Origin: WJMB01 sp964581465
Lineage (GTDB): Bacteria > RBG-13-66-14
DNA length: 59,052 bases
Reading direction: 5' to 3'
Assembly: GCA_964581465.1 (NCBI GenBank)
Contig: CAZOOP010000020.1
Span: forward strand, 1 to 59,052
The notes under the pieces are model-generated. The model was given only the letters and a program-made list of their open reading frames with translations, was not told the origin of the DNA and did no database searches. Shown here piece by piece: positions 51,890-59,052 of this stretch (position 1 is the stretch's first letter; each line of letters starts with the position of its first letter). The translations under genes and the position numbers were made by a program.

Positions 51890-52305
51890 TAAAAGCGGCT
51901 GAGACTAGGCTGTGCAGAAATGTGTTATGGCAGCAACCGTAATTACCCATAGTGCTCATTTATTATATACTTGATAATAGGCCATTTGGGATCGAAACAT
52001 CGTCCTCGAGGCCGACAGCTTCAAGCAGTTTGTTAGTGTGCGGTTACGTCGCTATGGGTCTCCCATCAACGTTATAAACCACGTACCAGCCACAAGCATC
52101 CCGCTCGGTATGCAGACCTGATAAAAGGTAACTGCATTTATCTAAATGTGATCCAGTATTGCTGTGGTCCGTTGACGCTATGTGATCCCCAATCTCGCCA
52201 TCAGCCTGGTTTGGCCCCGACACCATTCACGATGCCTTTAGCTATAAAGCGTTAGGTGGCATTCAATCAGCTATATCTCCCGGTCCAAGAACGGGTGATA
52301 ATCCC
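51890..52305 (+). repeat. Repeat cluster (C-type and B-type fragments) ending in an A-type end
   Basis: Contains the block shared with 33270-33350 (CCTCGAGGCCGACAGC, CAAGCAGTTT, GTTACGTCGCTA) and CATCAGCCTGGTTTGGCCCCG resembling 10010-10030, and ends with GTGATAATCCC at 52295-52305. Probably several nested, decayed mobile repeats. No gene. Confidence 0.45.
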
Positions 52306-52488
52306 TAATGGTTGGCGATTGCCGGGGGTCTTCAGGGCGGGGTGGAACCCCGTCCTTTCGGCGCTCTGGGGTGAACGATGACTCGGGGGAGCCCTTCGGT
52401 ATCTATGGGTTGGTTCATCGCCGATGACGGCGTCGTTGATCGGCGTTCTTCCAGCGCCTATTGAGAACGGCGCGAGCGTCTCCGGCGA

Positions 52489-52518
52489 TTGCCCCGCCGC
52501 CGCCGCCCGTGTTAAAAT
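52489..52518 (+). promoter_or_regulatory. Sigma-70-like promoter of hisC
   Basis: TTGCCC (52489-52494), 18 bases, TAAAAT (52513-52518), 75 bases before the hisC ATG. Confidence 0.5.
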
Positions 52519-52593
52519 CCAACTTCCTTTTTCCGTCGCCCACCCAAGCCAAACCCGTCGGACGAACGCCGTCGGCCAGTTGCAGGAGTCGCC

Positions 52594-53703
52594 ATGTTCC
52601 GGTTCCGCGAGACGGTCAAGCGCATCAACCCCTACAAGCCGGGCAAGCCCATCTCCGAGCTCAAGCGCGAGCTGGACATCGAGGGCGAGATCATCAAGCT
52701 GGCCTCCAACGAGAACCCGCTGGGTCCCTCGCCACGGGCAATGCGCGCCGTGCGGCTTCACGTCGGAGAGATCAACCTCTACCCCGACAACGCCTGCTAC
52801 CACCTCACCCGGACCCTGGCCGAGCATCACGGCGTCGATCCGGAGATGCTGGTGCTGGACCGCGGCTCGACCGGCGTCATCGAACTCATTGCCAAGCTGC
52901 TGGTCGACCCCGGCGACGAGATGATCTACTCGGCGCAGAGCTTCCTGATGTACCCGATCATGGCCTACACCTACGCCGCCGAGGAGCGGGTCATTCCCCT
53001 GACCGCGGATTACAAGATCGATCTCGAGGGGATTCTGGCCGCGATCAGCGAGAAGACCAAGCTGATCTACCTGCCCAATCCCAACAATCCCACCGGGACC
53101 TACCACGGCAAGGCGGTTCTCGAAGATTTCATCGACCGCGTCCCCGATCACGTGGTGCTGGTCCTCGACGAAGCCTACATCACCTACGCCGGCGACCTGG
53201 CGTCGGACTTCGTCAGCGGGCTGGAGAAGCTCAAGGCTGGCAGACGCAACCTGTTCATCCTGCGCACTTTCTCGAAAGACTACGCTTTGGCCGGGCTGCG
53301 CGTGGGCTACGGCATCGGTGATCCCGAGCTCGTCGCCGGCCTGCACCGGGTGCGCAACCCCTTCAACGTGACCTCGCTGGGCCAATTGGCCGCCCTGGCC
53401 TCCCTCGAGGACACCGACCACATCGCCCGCTCCGTGGAGAGCAACCGCGCGGGCATGGCCCAGCTCGAGAAGGGCCTGCGCGACCTGGGCTTCGAGCCCG
53501 TCCCCTCGGCGACCAATTTCATCCTCTTCCTTGCCGGCTCCGACGAGCGCGCCGCCGAGCTCTCCGGCGCGCTGCTCAAGCGCGGCGTCATCGTCCGGCC
53601 GATGACCGCCTTCGGCCTGGGCGACCACATCCGGGTCACCGTGGGCCTCGAGTGGCAGAACGACGCCTTCCTCGAACACCTGGCCGCGGTGATGGGAGAG
53701 TAG
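52594..53703 (+). CDS. hisC: Histidinol-phosphate aminotransferase
   Basis: 369 aa; GCAGGAG precedes the ATG. PLP fold type I motifs: LASNENPLGPSPRAMRAV, DNACYHLTRTLAEHHG, RGSTGVIELIAKLL, PNPNNPTGTYHG, VLDEAYITYA, and the PLP lysine in RTFSKDYALAGLRVGYG. Converts imidazole-acetol phosphate to histidinol phosphate in histidine synthesis. Start of a run with purF, 38 bases downstream. The product would be the substrate of the PHP phosphatase at 4260. Confidence 0.92.
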   Translation: MFRFRETVKRINPYKPGKPISELKRELDIEGEIIKLASNENPLGPSPRAMRAVRLHVGEINLYPDNACYHLTRTLAEHHGVDPEMLVLDRGSTGVIELIAKLLVDPGDEMIYSAQSFLMYPIMAYTYAAEERVIPLTADYKIDLEGILAAISEKTKLIYLPNPNNPTGTYHGKAVLEDFIDRVPDHVVLVLDEAYITYAGDLASDFVSGLEKLKAGRRNLFILRTFSKDYALAGLRVGYGIGDPELVAGLHRVRNPFNVTSLGQLAALASLEDTDHIARSVESNRAGMAQLEKGLRDLGFEPVPSATNFILFLAGSDERAAELSGALLKRGVIVRPMTAFGLGDHIRVTVGLEWQNDAFLEHLAAVMGE

Positions 53704-53741
53704 CGCCCCCACCCGCCCGACCCACACCGACGGGAGCAGCC

Positions 53742-55268
53742 ATGCGGGCCTTCGGCGACGCCCCCCGCGAGAAATGCGGCGTATTCGGCATCTACGGTCA
53801 TCCGGAGAGCGCCGTCTTCACCTACCTGGGCCTCTACGCCCTGCAGCATCGCGGCCAGGAGTCCGCCGGTATCTGTTCGCGGCTGGCCGACGGCTCGATG
53901 CGCTTCCACCGCGACATGGGCACCGTGGCCGAGATCTTCCCCGAGCGGGAGCTGCGCCGCCTCAAGGGCGACGCCGCCGTGGGCCACGTCCGCTACTCCA
54001 CCACCGGCGCCAGCCGCCTACTCAACGCCCAACCGATCTACGTCGAGTTCGCCAAGGGCCGCCTCGCCGTGGCCCACAACGGCAACCTGGTCAACGCCGA
54101 CCAGATCCGCAAGCGCCTCGAGGGCGAGGGCTCCATCTTCACCTCGACCACGGACTCCGAGGTGATGGTCCACCTGATGGCACGCAGTCCGGAAAAGGCG
54201 CCCGAGGGTTTCATCGGCGACGCCCTGCGCCAGACCCACGGCTCCTACTCCCTGGTGGCGCTGACCCCGGACTGCATGGTCGCGGTGCGCGACCCCCGGG
54301 GCATCCGTCCGATGTGCCTGGGCAGTCGGATGTGGACCGACGACGACGGCCACGAGCACAAGGCCTGGATCGTTTCCAGCGAGTCCTGCGCCTTCGGGGT
54401 CATCGACGCCGACTACGAGCGCGAGATCGAGCCCGGCGAAATGGTGGTCATCGACGACGACGGCCTGCGCAGCGTCTACCCCTTCCCGCCCCACCGCGAG
54501 GCCTTCTGCGTCTTCGAGTACGTCTACTTCGCCCGGCCGGACTCGATCATCCGGGGCAAGATGGTCTATGACGTCCGCAAGGAGCTGGGCCGTCGCCTGG
54601 CCGGTCAACTGGCCGATCGCGGAGTGCGCGGCGACGTCGTCATCAGCGTCCCCGACTCCAGCAACCCCGCCGCCCTGGGCATGGCCCAGGCCTCCGGCGT
54701 ACCCTACGAGCTGGGCCTGATCCGCAGCCACTACATCGGTCGCACCTTCATCGAACCCAAGCAGCAGATCCGCGACTTCGGCGCCAAGCTCAAGTACAAT
54801 CCCGTCGGATCGACCCTCGAGGGCCGCGAGGTCGTCTGCGTCGACGACTCCATCGTCCGCGGCACCACCGCCCGCAAGATCGTCAAGATGATCAAGGACG
54901 CCGGCGCCGCCAAGGTGCATCTCGCCGTAAGCTGCCCGCCCTGGCGCTACCCCTGTTACTACGGCATCGATGTCTCAAACTATACCGAGTTGATCGCCAA
55001 CGAGGTCCAGAGCGACCTCGAGCGCATCCGTGGCTACATCGGCTGCGATACCCTGACCTACCTCAGCCTCGACAACCTGCTCGAGGCCACCGGTCTGCAC
55101 CGCCAGAGCTTCTGCCACGCCTGCTTCGACGGCTCCTACCGCGTACCCCCCGTGGACTTCGTCACCGAAGCCCGCAAGCAGCTCGATTTCACCGGACTGC
55201 CCGACTTCTCCTCCATCGAGGATGACGATGACGGCGATTACGGCGGCCACACCGACGGCGGCTCCTGA
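53742..55268 (+). CDS. purF: Amidophosphoribosyltransferase
   Basis: 508 aa from the ATG at 53742 (GACGGGAG upstream). Glutaminase domain begins EKCGVFGIYGHPESAVFTYL; the catalytic Cys is residue 12, so an 11-residue propeptide must be removed, as in the Bacillus-type enzyme. HRGQESAGI, VGHVRYSTTGAS and the PRPP motif VDDSIVRGTTARKIVK are present. Cys residues in EAFCVFEY, SCPPWRYPCYYG and SFCHACFD match the four [4Fe-4S] ligands of the oxygen-sensitive type. First committed step of purine synthesis; purM lies 2 kb downstream. Confidence 0.95.
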   Translation: MRAFGDAPREKCGVFGIYGHPESAVFTYLGLYALQHRGQESAGICSRLADGSMRFHRDMGTVAEIFPERELRRLKGDAAVGHVRYSTTGASRLLNAQPIYVEFAKGRLAVAHNGNLVNADQIRKRLEGEGSIFTSTTDSEVMVHLMARSPEKAPEGFIGDALRQTHGSYSLVALTPDCMVAVRDPRGIRPMCLGSRMWTDDDGHEHKAWIVSSESCAFGVIDADYEREIEPGEMVVIDDDGLRSVYPFPPHREAFCVFEYVYFARPDSIIRGKMVYDVRKELGRRLAGQLADRGVRGDVVISVPDSSNPAALGMAQASGVPYELGLIRSHYIGRTFIEPKQQIRDFGAKLKYNPVGSTLEGREVVCVDDSIVRGTTARKIVKMIKDAGAAKVHLAVSCPPWRYPCYYGIDVSNYTELIANEVQSDLERIRGYIGCDTLTYLSLDNLLEATGLHRQSFCHACFDGSYRVPPVDFVTEARKQLDFTGLPDFSSIEDDDDGDYGGHTDGGS

Positions 55269-55493
55269 CCCCCCCAGCCTCCCTACCAATGGCCCACCAA
55301 TGGAAAACAGCTATATCTCTATGATATAGTATAGCTAATCCTTTGGCCCGCCCACTGCGATACCGTAAGCTGATTCAAGACGCCCCAAACCGTCTACCCC
55401 GGGCCGTACCGGAGCCGGGTTCTCCGACCGCGCGCCGCGGCGGGACACCGACGAAACGCCCGCTTTCCCCCGTGTCCTGTCGATCGGACCAGC

Positions 55494-55584
55494 GGGCCGA
55501 TTTTGGCACGTTTCTTGCGCAATCCGACACACCTGATGCTCAAACCAGCCTGACACTCCGCAAGAAACGTGCCAAAACCGGCCC
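55494..55584. repeat. Sigma-54-like palindrome, copy H5
   Basis: 26-bp arms 55494-55519 and 55559-55584 with one mismatch. The core is TTTTGGCACGTTTCTTGC, where the bases outside the core changed from GGCG to GATT on the left and from CGCC to AACC on the right, keeping most pairs. 39-base loop. 225 bases after purF. Confidence 0.78.
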
Positions 55585-55615
55585 GCGACGGCGACCTTGG
55601 CTCAGCGCCGCGTCG

Positions 55616-56155
55616 GTGTCCCGCCGCTCGGTTAACCACAGCAAAGGAAGCGTTATCGCCGATTATCGTCATGAGACCTACTGCGGCCTTTACTGCGGGG
55701 CCTGTCCGATCCTGGCCGCCAACCTGGCCGGTGACGAGAAACAGCTCGCGGCCTGGGCCGCCGAGTGGAAGAAGCCCGTCGAGGACCTGCGCTGCCGGGG
55801 TTGCTACACGGACCTCACCGCCGTGTTCTGTCGGGACTGCGAGATTCGCGACTGCGCCCGGGCTCGGGGCTTGACCCACTGCGGTCTCTGTCCCGAGTTC
55901 CCCTGCCGCCTCCTCGAGTCCTTCCGCGACGACGATGCGGCGCACCACTCCGTGGTTGTCGCTGCAAGTCGTCGACGAGCCTTGCTCGGCGACGCCGCCT
56001 GGCTCCAGCGGCAGGGGGCGCGTTGGAGCTGTCCTGACTGCGGCCGCGGCTTCACCTGGTACCAGAATCGTTGTCCCGAGTGCAACAGCGACCTTTACGA
56101 CTGCCGGGCCGAGGAAGCCGACCTCGCCGGCGAAATCGAGGGACCCACCCCATGA
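55616..56155 (+). CDS. Cys-rich DUF3795-like protein with zinc-ribbon tail
   Basis: About 179 aa if the GTG at 55616 is used; there is no ATG with a good site, and AAAGGAAG lies just before a GTT at 55652, so the start is uncertain. The DUF3795 pattern is clear: YCGLYCGACPILAANLAG, LRCRGCYTD, CRDCEIRDCARARGLTHCGLCPEFPCRLL, with about ten Cys. The last 50 residues form a rubredoxin- or ribbon-like pair CPDC...CPEC (WSCPDCGRGFTWYQNRCPEC). Metal binding is likely; function unknown. Coupled (ATGA) to the next gene. Confidence 0.75.
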   Translation: MSRRSVNHSKGSVIADYRHETYCGLYCGACPILAANLAGDEKQLAAWAAEWKKPVEDLRCRGCYTDLTAVFCRDCEIRDCARARGLTHCGLCPEFPCRLLESFRDDDAAHHSVVVAASRRRALLGDAAWLQRQGARWSCPDCGRGFTWYQNRCPECNSDLYDCRAEEADLAGEIEGPTP

Positions 56156-56970
56156 CCGACACCGCGACCCACCCTCTCTACCAGGTCGACTCCTTCACCC
56201 GCGAACCCTTCGCCGGCAATCCGGCGGCTGTCTGCCTGACCGACGGTCACGCCGATGAGAAGTGGATGCAACGCGTCGCCGCCGAGATGAATCTCTCCGA
56301 GACCGCCTTCCTGCATCCCGGCGATAACGGCTGGAACCTGCGCTGGTTCACCCCGGCCCTCGAGGTCGACCTCTGCGGCCACGCAACCCTGGCCGCCGCC
56401 CACGTCCTCTGGAACGAGCGCGGCTCAACCAACGAGCCGCTGCGCTTCTTCACCCGCAGCGGCGAGCTGACCGCCCGGCGCCTCGAACACCCCCATGGCT
56501 CCATCGAGCTCGATTTCCCCATCCGTACCCAGGAGGAGGTCGACGATCACTGGACCGCCGAGCGACTGGCCCTGGCCCTGGGTGAGAGCCCGGTCTACCT
56601 GGGTCGCAGCATGGAGGACTATCTGGCCGTCTTCGACGACCCCGGGAAGGTCCTGGCTCTGCGCCCGGACATCAAGCAGATGCGGGCCTTCACCATTCGC
56701 GGCGTCATCGTTACCGCCCCGTCCCGGGACGATGATTGGGACTTCGTCTCCCGCTTCTTCGCCCCCGGCGCCGGAATCGACGAAGACCCGGTCACCGGAT
56801 CGGCCCACTGCTGTCTGGGGCCATACTGGGCCGCCTGCTTCGACCGCGATGAACTCGTCGGCTACCAGGCCTCCCAACGCGGGGGGCGGGTCGGAGTCAA
56901 GGTCGTCGGCGAGCGGGTGCTGCTGCGCGGCGACGCCGTGACGGTGATCCGCGGAGAGCTGACGGGGTAG
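56152..56970 (+). CDS. PhzF-family epimerase/isomerase
   Basis: 272 aa from the ATG at 56152, overlapping the DUF3795 stop. PhzF fold motifs: YQVDSFTREPFAGNPAAVCL, MNLSETAFLHP with the catalytic Glu, LRWFTPALEVDLCGHATLAAAHVL, and in the second half FAPGAGIDEDPVTGSAHCCLGPYW. Relates to diaminopimelate-epimerase-like enzymes and phenazine-type isomerases; substrate unknown. A strong terminator follows. Confidence 0.88.
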   Translation: MTDTATHPLYQVDSFTREPFAGNPAAVCLTDGHADEKWMQRVAAEMNLSETAFLHPGDNGWNLRWFTPALEVDLCGHATLAAAHVLWNERGSTNEPLRFFTRSGELTARRLEHPHGSIELDFPIRTQEEVDDHWTAERLALALGESPVYLGRSMEDYLAVFDDPGKVLALRPDIKQMRAFTIRGVIVTAPSRDDDWDFVSRFFAPGAGIDEDPVTGSAHCCLGPYWAACFDRDELVGYQASQRGGRVGVKVVGERVLLRGDAVTVIRGELTG

Positions 56971-56993
56971 GTCCGAACGGTCTTGATCCCCCT

Positions 56994-57014
56994 CCCCCGC
57001 ACCGCGGGGGCTTT
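56994..57014 (+). terminator. Rho-independent terminator
   Basis: Stem CCCCCGC/GCGGGGG with an ACC loop followed by CTTT, 23 bases after the PhzF gene. Confidence 0.7.
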
Positions 57015-57037
57015 CAATAGCTCTGGACACCGCCGTC

Positions 57038-57223
57038 GGAAACCTTTGCCAAACCTGTATTACAATGGTCCTCAGTCGGTTCCGGCTTTGGCACGTTTAT
57101 TGCAGCAGGGCGAGTCGCGGTTTCGGCTATCCGGCGTCGGATCTCCGCAATAAACGTGCCAAAGCCTCGTCGCCTGTGTTCAGGATGCTTCACCAGCTTC
57201 AGAGCTGTTTGGCAAAGGTTTCC
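57038..57223. repeat. Outer inverted repeat enclosing palindrome H6
   Basis: GGAAACCTTTGCCAAAC (57038-57054) and its perfect reverse complement (57207-57223) flank copy H6, giving two nested inverted repeats. ATTACAATGG follows the left arm (57058) and recurs as a direct repeat at 57251, near purM. The outer pair is unlike the H family core. Confidence 0.7.
57084..57166. repeat. Sigma-54-like palindrome, copy H6
   Basis: Perfect 20-bp arms 57084-57103 and 57147-57166. The core reads TTTGGCACGTTTATTGC: the C of TTTC has become A, and the G on the other arm has become T, so the pairing is retained; also GGCT/AGCC instead of GGCG/CGCC. 43-base loop. 113 bases after the PhzF gene. Confidence 0.8.
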
Positions 57224-57305
57224 GTTGTGAACCGCCGCTGGTTGAATTATATTACAATGGCGATGGTAAACTGTTTTATATCTGACATGAACCAGTGGAG
57301 CTATC

Positions 57306-58343
57306 ATGACCGTCCCCGATCCGTATAAAGACGCCGGTGTCGATGTCGACGCCGGTGAGGCCTTCGTCAAGACCATCGCCCCGCTGGCCGAGGCCACCCG
57401 CATCCCCGGCGCGGCCGCCGGCCTGGGCGGCTTCGCGGCGGCCTTCGACACCAAGGCGGCGGGCTTCAAGGACCCCGTCCTGGTGGCGGCCACCGACGGC
57501 GTGGGCACCAAGCTGCTGGTGGCGATCCGCGCCGGAGTGCACACCACGGTGGGCATCGACCTGGTGGCGATGAGCGTCAACGACGTGCTGACCGTCGGCG
57601 CCCGACCGCTGTTCTTCCTCGACTACTTCGCCACGGGTAAACTGGAGCCGGAGCGGGATCGGGAGGTCTTGCAGGGGATCAGCCAGGGTTGCCTGCAGGC
57701 GGGCTGCGCGCTGATCGGCGGCGAGACCGCCGAGATGCCCGGGGTGTACAAGGAGGGCGATTACGACCTGGCGGGCTTCGTGGTCGGAGCGCTGGAGCGC
57801 GGGACGGAGCTGGGTCCGCGGCGGGTGAAGGAGGGGATGGTCCTGGTGGGCCTGGCCTCGAACGGCTTGCACTCGAACGGCTTCTCGCTGGTGCGCAAGC
57901 TGGTTTTCGAGCGGGCGGGCCTGGAGCCCGGCGACGTTGTCGAGTTCCTGGGGCGCAGCGTGGCCGACGAGCTGCTGGCGCCGACGCGGATCTACTCGAA
58001 GCTGCTGCCGCTGTTCCGCAAGCATCAGACGGCGGCTATGGCGCACATCACCGGCGGTGGCCTGGCGGGCAACCTGGCCCGGGTGGTCCCAGAGGGAATG
58101 CGGGCGGTGCTCCATCGCGACGCCTGGCCGCGTCCCCGGGTCTTCGACTGGCTCGGGCGGCTGGGTAAGTTGAGCGATGCGGAGATGGAGGCGGTCTTCA
58201 ACTGCGGGCTGGGGCTGACCGCCGTGGTTCCGCGGAAGCGTGCCGAAGCTCTGGTGGCCGACCTGTCGGAGGCCGGCGAGTTCGCCTACCGGGTGGGCGA
58301 GGTCGCGGCGGCTCCGGAGCCGCCCCGGGCCGTGGTGGTATGA
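57306..58343 (+). CDS. purM: Phosphoribosylformylglycinamidine cyclo-ligase
   Basis: 345 aa; GTGGAG seven bases before the ATG. PurM blocks: YKDAGVDVDAGEAFVKTI, VLVAATDGVGTKLLVA, IDLVAMSVNDVLTVGARPLFFLDY, ALIGGETAEMPGVYKEGDYD, LASNGLHSNGFSLVRKL, THRIYSKL-type PTRIYSKLLPLF and AHITGGGLAGNL with the ATP-binding residues. Fifth step of purine synthesis, forming the imidazole ring (AIR). Separated from purF by three unrelated genes and two palindromes. Confidence 0.94.
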   Translation: MTVPDPYKDAGVDVDAGEAFVKTIAPLAEATRIPGAAAGLGGFAAAFDTKAAGFKDPVLVAATDGVGTKLLVAIRAGVHTTVGIDLVAMSVNDVLTVGARPLFFLDYFATGKLEPERDREVLQGISQGCLQAGCALIGGETAEMPGVYKEGDYDLAGFVVGALERGTELGPRRVKEGMVLVGLASNGLHSNGFSLVRKLVFERAGLEPGDVVEFLGRSVADELLAPTRIYSKLLPLFRKHQTAAMAHITGGGLAGNLARVVPEGMRAVLHRDAWPRPRVFDWLGRLGKLSDAEMEAVFNCGLGLTAVVPRKRAEALVADLSEAGEFAYRVGEVAAAPEPPRAVVV

Positions 58344-58647
58344 ACACGCGGCGGTCAGTCGGCAAGCCGCGCCCGGCAAGTGCGTGAACCACGGGTGGTC
58401 CGGACCGCGGCGCTCCTGGAAACAACCCCGCATCAGCTCGCTGTTTGCGAGTGGGCAAGAGGAAGCAATCATGGCTTGCCGTAGGTGTGTGAGGACAGTT
58501 GCGGGGCGTTCCCGACGAGGCGGAGCCGACCCGGTGAGCCGCTCCCCTCTCGGCCTGATGTGGTCCGAAGACGTTTTCTGACTTCAATCACAGCCGGAGC
58601 CGTGATAATGAGCGGGCCGACCAATCGGTCGGCCAGTGTTTCTTTTT
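58344..58647 (+). other. Intergenic region with diverged B-type repeat
   Basis: Bases ~58535-58580 (GAGCCGCTCCCCTCTCGGCC, then TGATGTGGTCCGAAGACGTT) match the repeat core at 9990-10035 and its inverse at 37684-37740. No supported gene. Confidence 0.45.
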
Positions 58648-58986
58648 GGGATCATCACAGAAGATGAACCATTCATTCGCAACTCAGGAAAGCCACAGCG
58701 AGAATGGTGCTTGGAGATCAGCCTCAGCGGGGCGTCAACCAGTGGAGGCGGATAACGCTCTAAGCTGCTAAAGCAGCCAATAAAGCGTCGTCAGCAGGTC
58801 CTCACTCACAGCCTGGTCGGTTACTGATGCGGAGCCAACAGCCTCCGGCTTCCAGCGGAACTCAAGGGAAGCCCAGGTATATCCCCACCGAGCAACGGTC
58901 TGGCAATGGCGGCGACTACGGGCTATAAAGCGTTGAATGATAATCTATCCGCTGGACGAGTCGATTCTTTTGCGAGTGATAATCCC
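58648..58986 (+). mobile_element. Non-autonomous mobile element (MITE), copy A8
   Basis: 339 bp: GGGATCATCAC (58648-58658) to GTGATAATCCC (58976-58986), flanked by TTCTTTTT (58640-58647) and CTCTTTTT (58987-58994), 7 of 8 identical. Internal sequence aligns end to end with A3 and A7. Confidence 0.75.
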
Positions 58987-58994
58987 CTCTTTTT

Positions 58995-59052
58995 GTTAGG
59001 GATCACACACGATCATGGACCAATCAGGATGCTTTTTAGGTTGTCTATCATG
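58995..59052 (+). repeat. Start of a further repeat, cut by the window edge
   Basis: GGGATCACACACGATCATGGACCAATCAGGATGC resembles 33223-33260 (GCGTCACACACGATCCCGGACCAGCCC), another C-type repeat. The right part is outside the window. Confidence 0.35.

Noticed and set aside
1..59052. CRISPR array
   Set aside because: No regularly spaced direct repeats of 24-40 bases; the repeats found are dispersed or inverted.
1..59052. Canonical tRNA genes
   Set aside because: The only tRNA-like 3' ends (GTTCGATT...CCA) belong to the tmRNA and its duplicate.

Overview
The window is a GC-rich chromosomal stretch from a diderm bacterium. It encodes five predicted outer-envelope lipoproteins with clear lipoboxes, an EnvC-like murein hydrolase activator, a prepilin peptidase and a C-terminal FlgD/Por-type sorting module at the left edge. 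That mix (sorting module, Roadblock protein, microcompartment vertex proteins, many small lipoproteins) recalls deep-branching or candidate-phylum bacteria near the FCB group, but no marker here allows a taxon to be named. There is no phage or plasmid backbone.

Layout. 1-6.2 kb: end of a secreted protein, a minus-strand membrane-protein pair with a tiny unlisted gene, a minus-strand operon of two receiver-like paralogues plus a membrane protein, a PHP phosphatase and a membrane protein. 6.7-9.5 kb: metallo-beta-lactamase-fold protein, Roadblock/MglB-like protein, FecR-domain protein. 10.8-13.8 kb: two minus-strand lipoproteins. 13.9-14.8 kb: three overlapping EutN/CcmL vertex proteins. 15.1-15.9 kb: an AT-rich acquired DUF3800-like gene. 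15.9-25.6 kb: methyltransferase, scpA, an scpB-cmk fusion, a five-member cluster of proven or possible GyrI-like domain proteins, arsC/LMW-PTP, rfbD, ispA. 27.3-30.8 kb: histidine-degradation genes ftcD, hutI and fchA. 31-36.9 kb: a decayed HEAT-repeat gene, mobile repeats, a histidine phosphatase, an MFS protein, a compact H-NOX protein. 37.2-40.7 kb: tmRNA with a duplicated 3' end, then an AT-rich ImmA/IrrE-DUF4411 pair. 40.9-48.9 kb: EnvC-like, PilD, orphan DNA methylase, cyclase-STAND-TPR regulator, DUF2156 protein. 49.9-58.3 kb: secreted protein, hisC, purF, DUF3795, phzF-like, purM.

Two repeat systems occupy most of the long non-coding gaps. (1) Nine copies of a long inverted repeat lie just downstream of genes. 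Their arms carry the core TTGGCACG-N4-TTGC, an exact match to the sigma-54 -24/-12 promoter consensus, arranged head-to-head so that the two putative promoters converge; arm differences between copies are compensated on the other arm. This is the strongest candidate for an undescribed element. (2) A ~305-342 bp non-coding mobile element with 11-bp terminal inverted repeats (GGGATNATCAC) and 8-bp target duplications, with four good copies and several decayed ones, mixed with other related repeat fragments.

Functionally the window is mostly housekeeping (chromosome segregation, purine and histidine metabolism, isoprenoids, ribosome rescue) interleaved with sensory and envelope functions. Promoter and function calls are by eye; no database search was possible.
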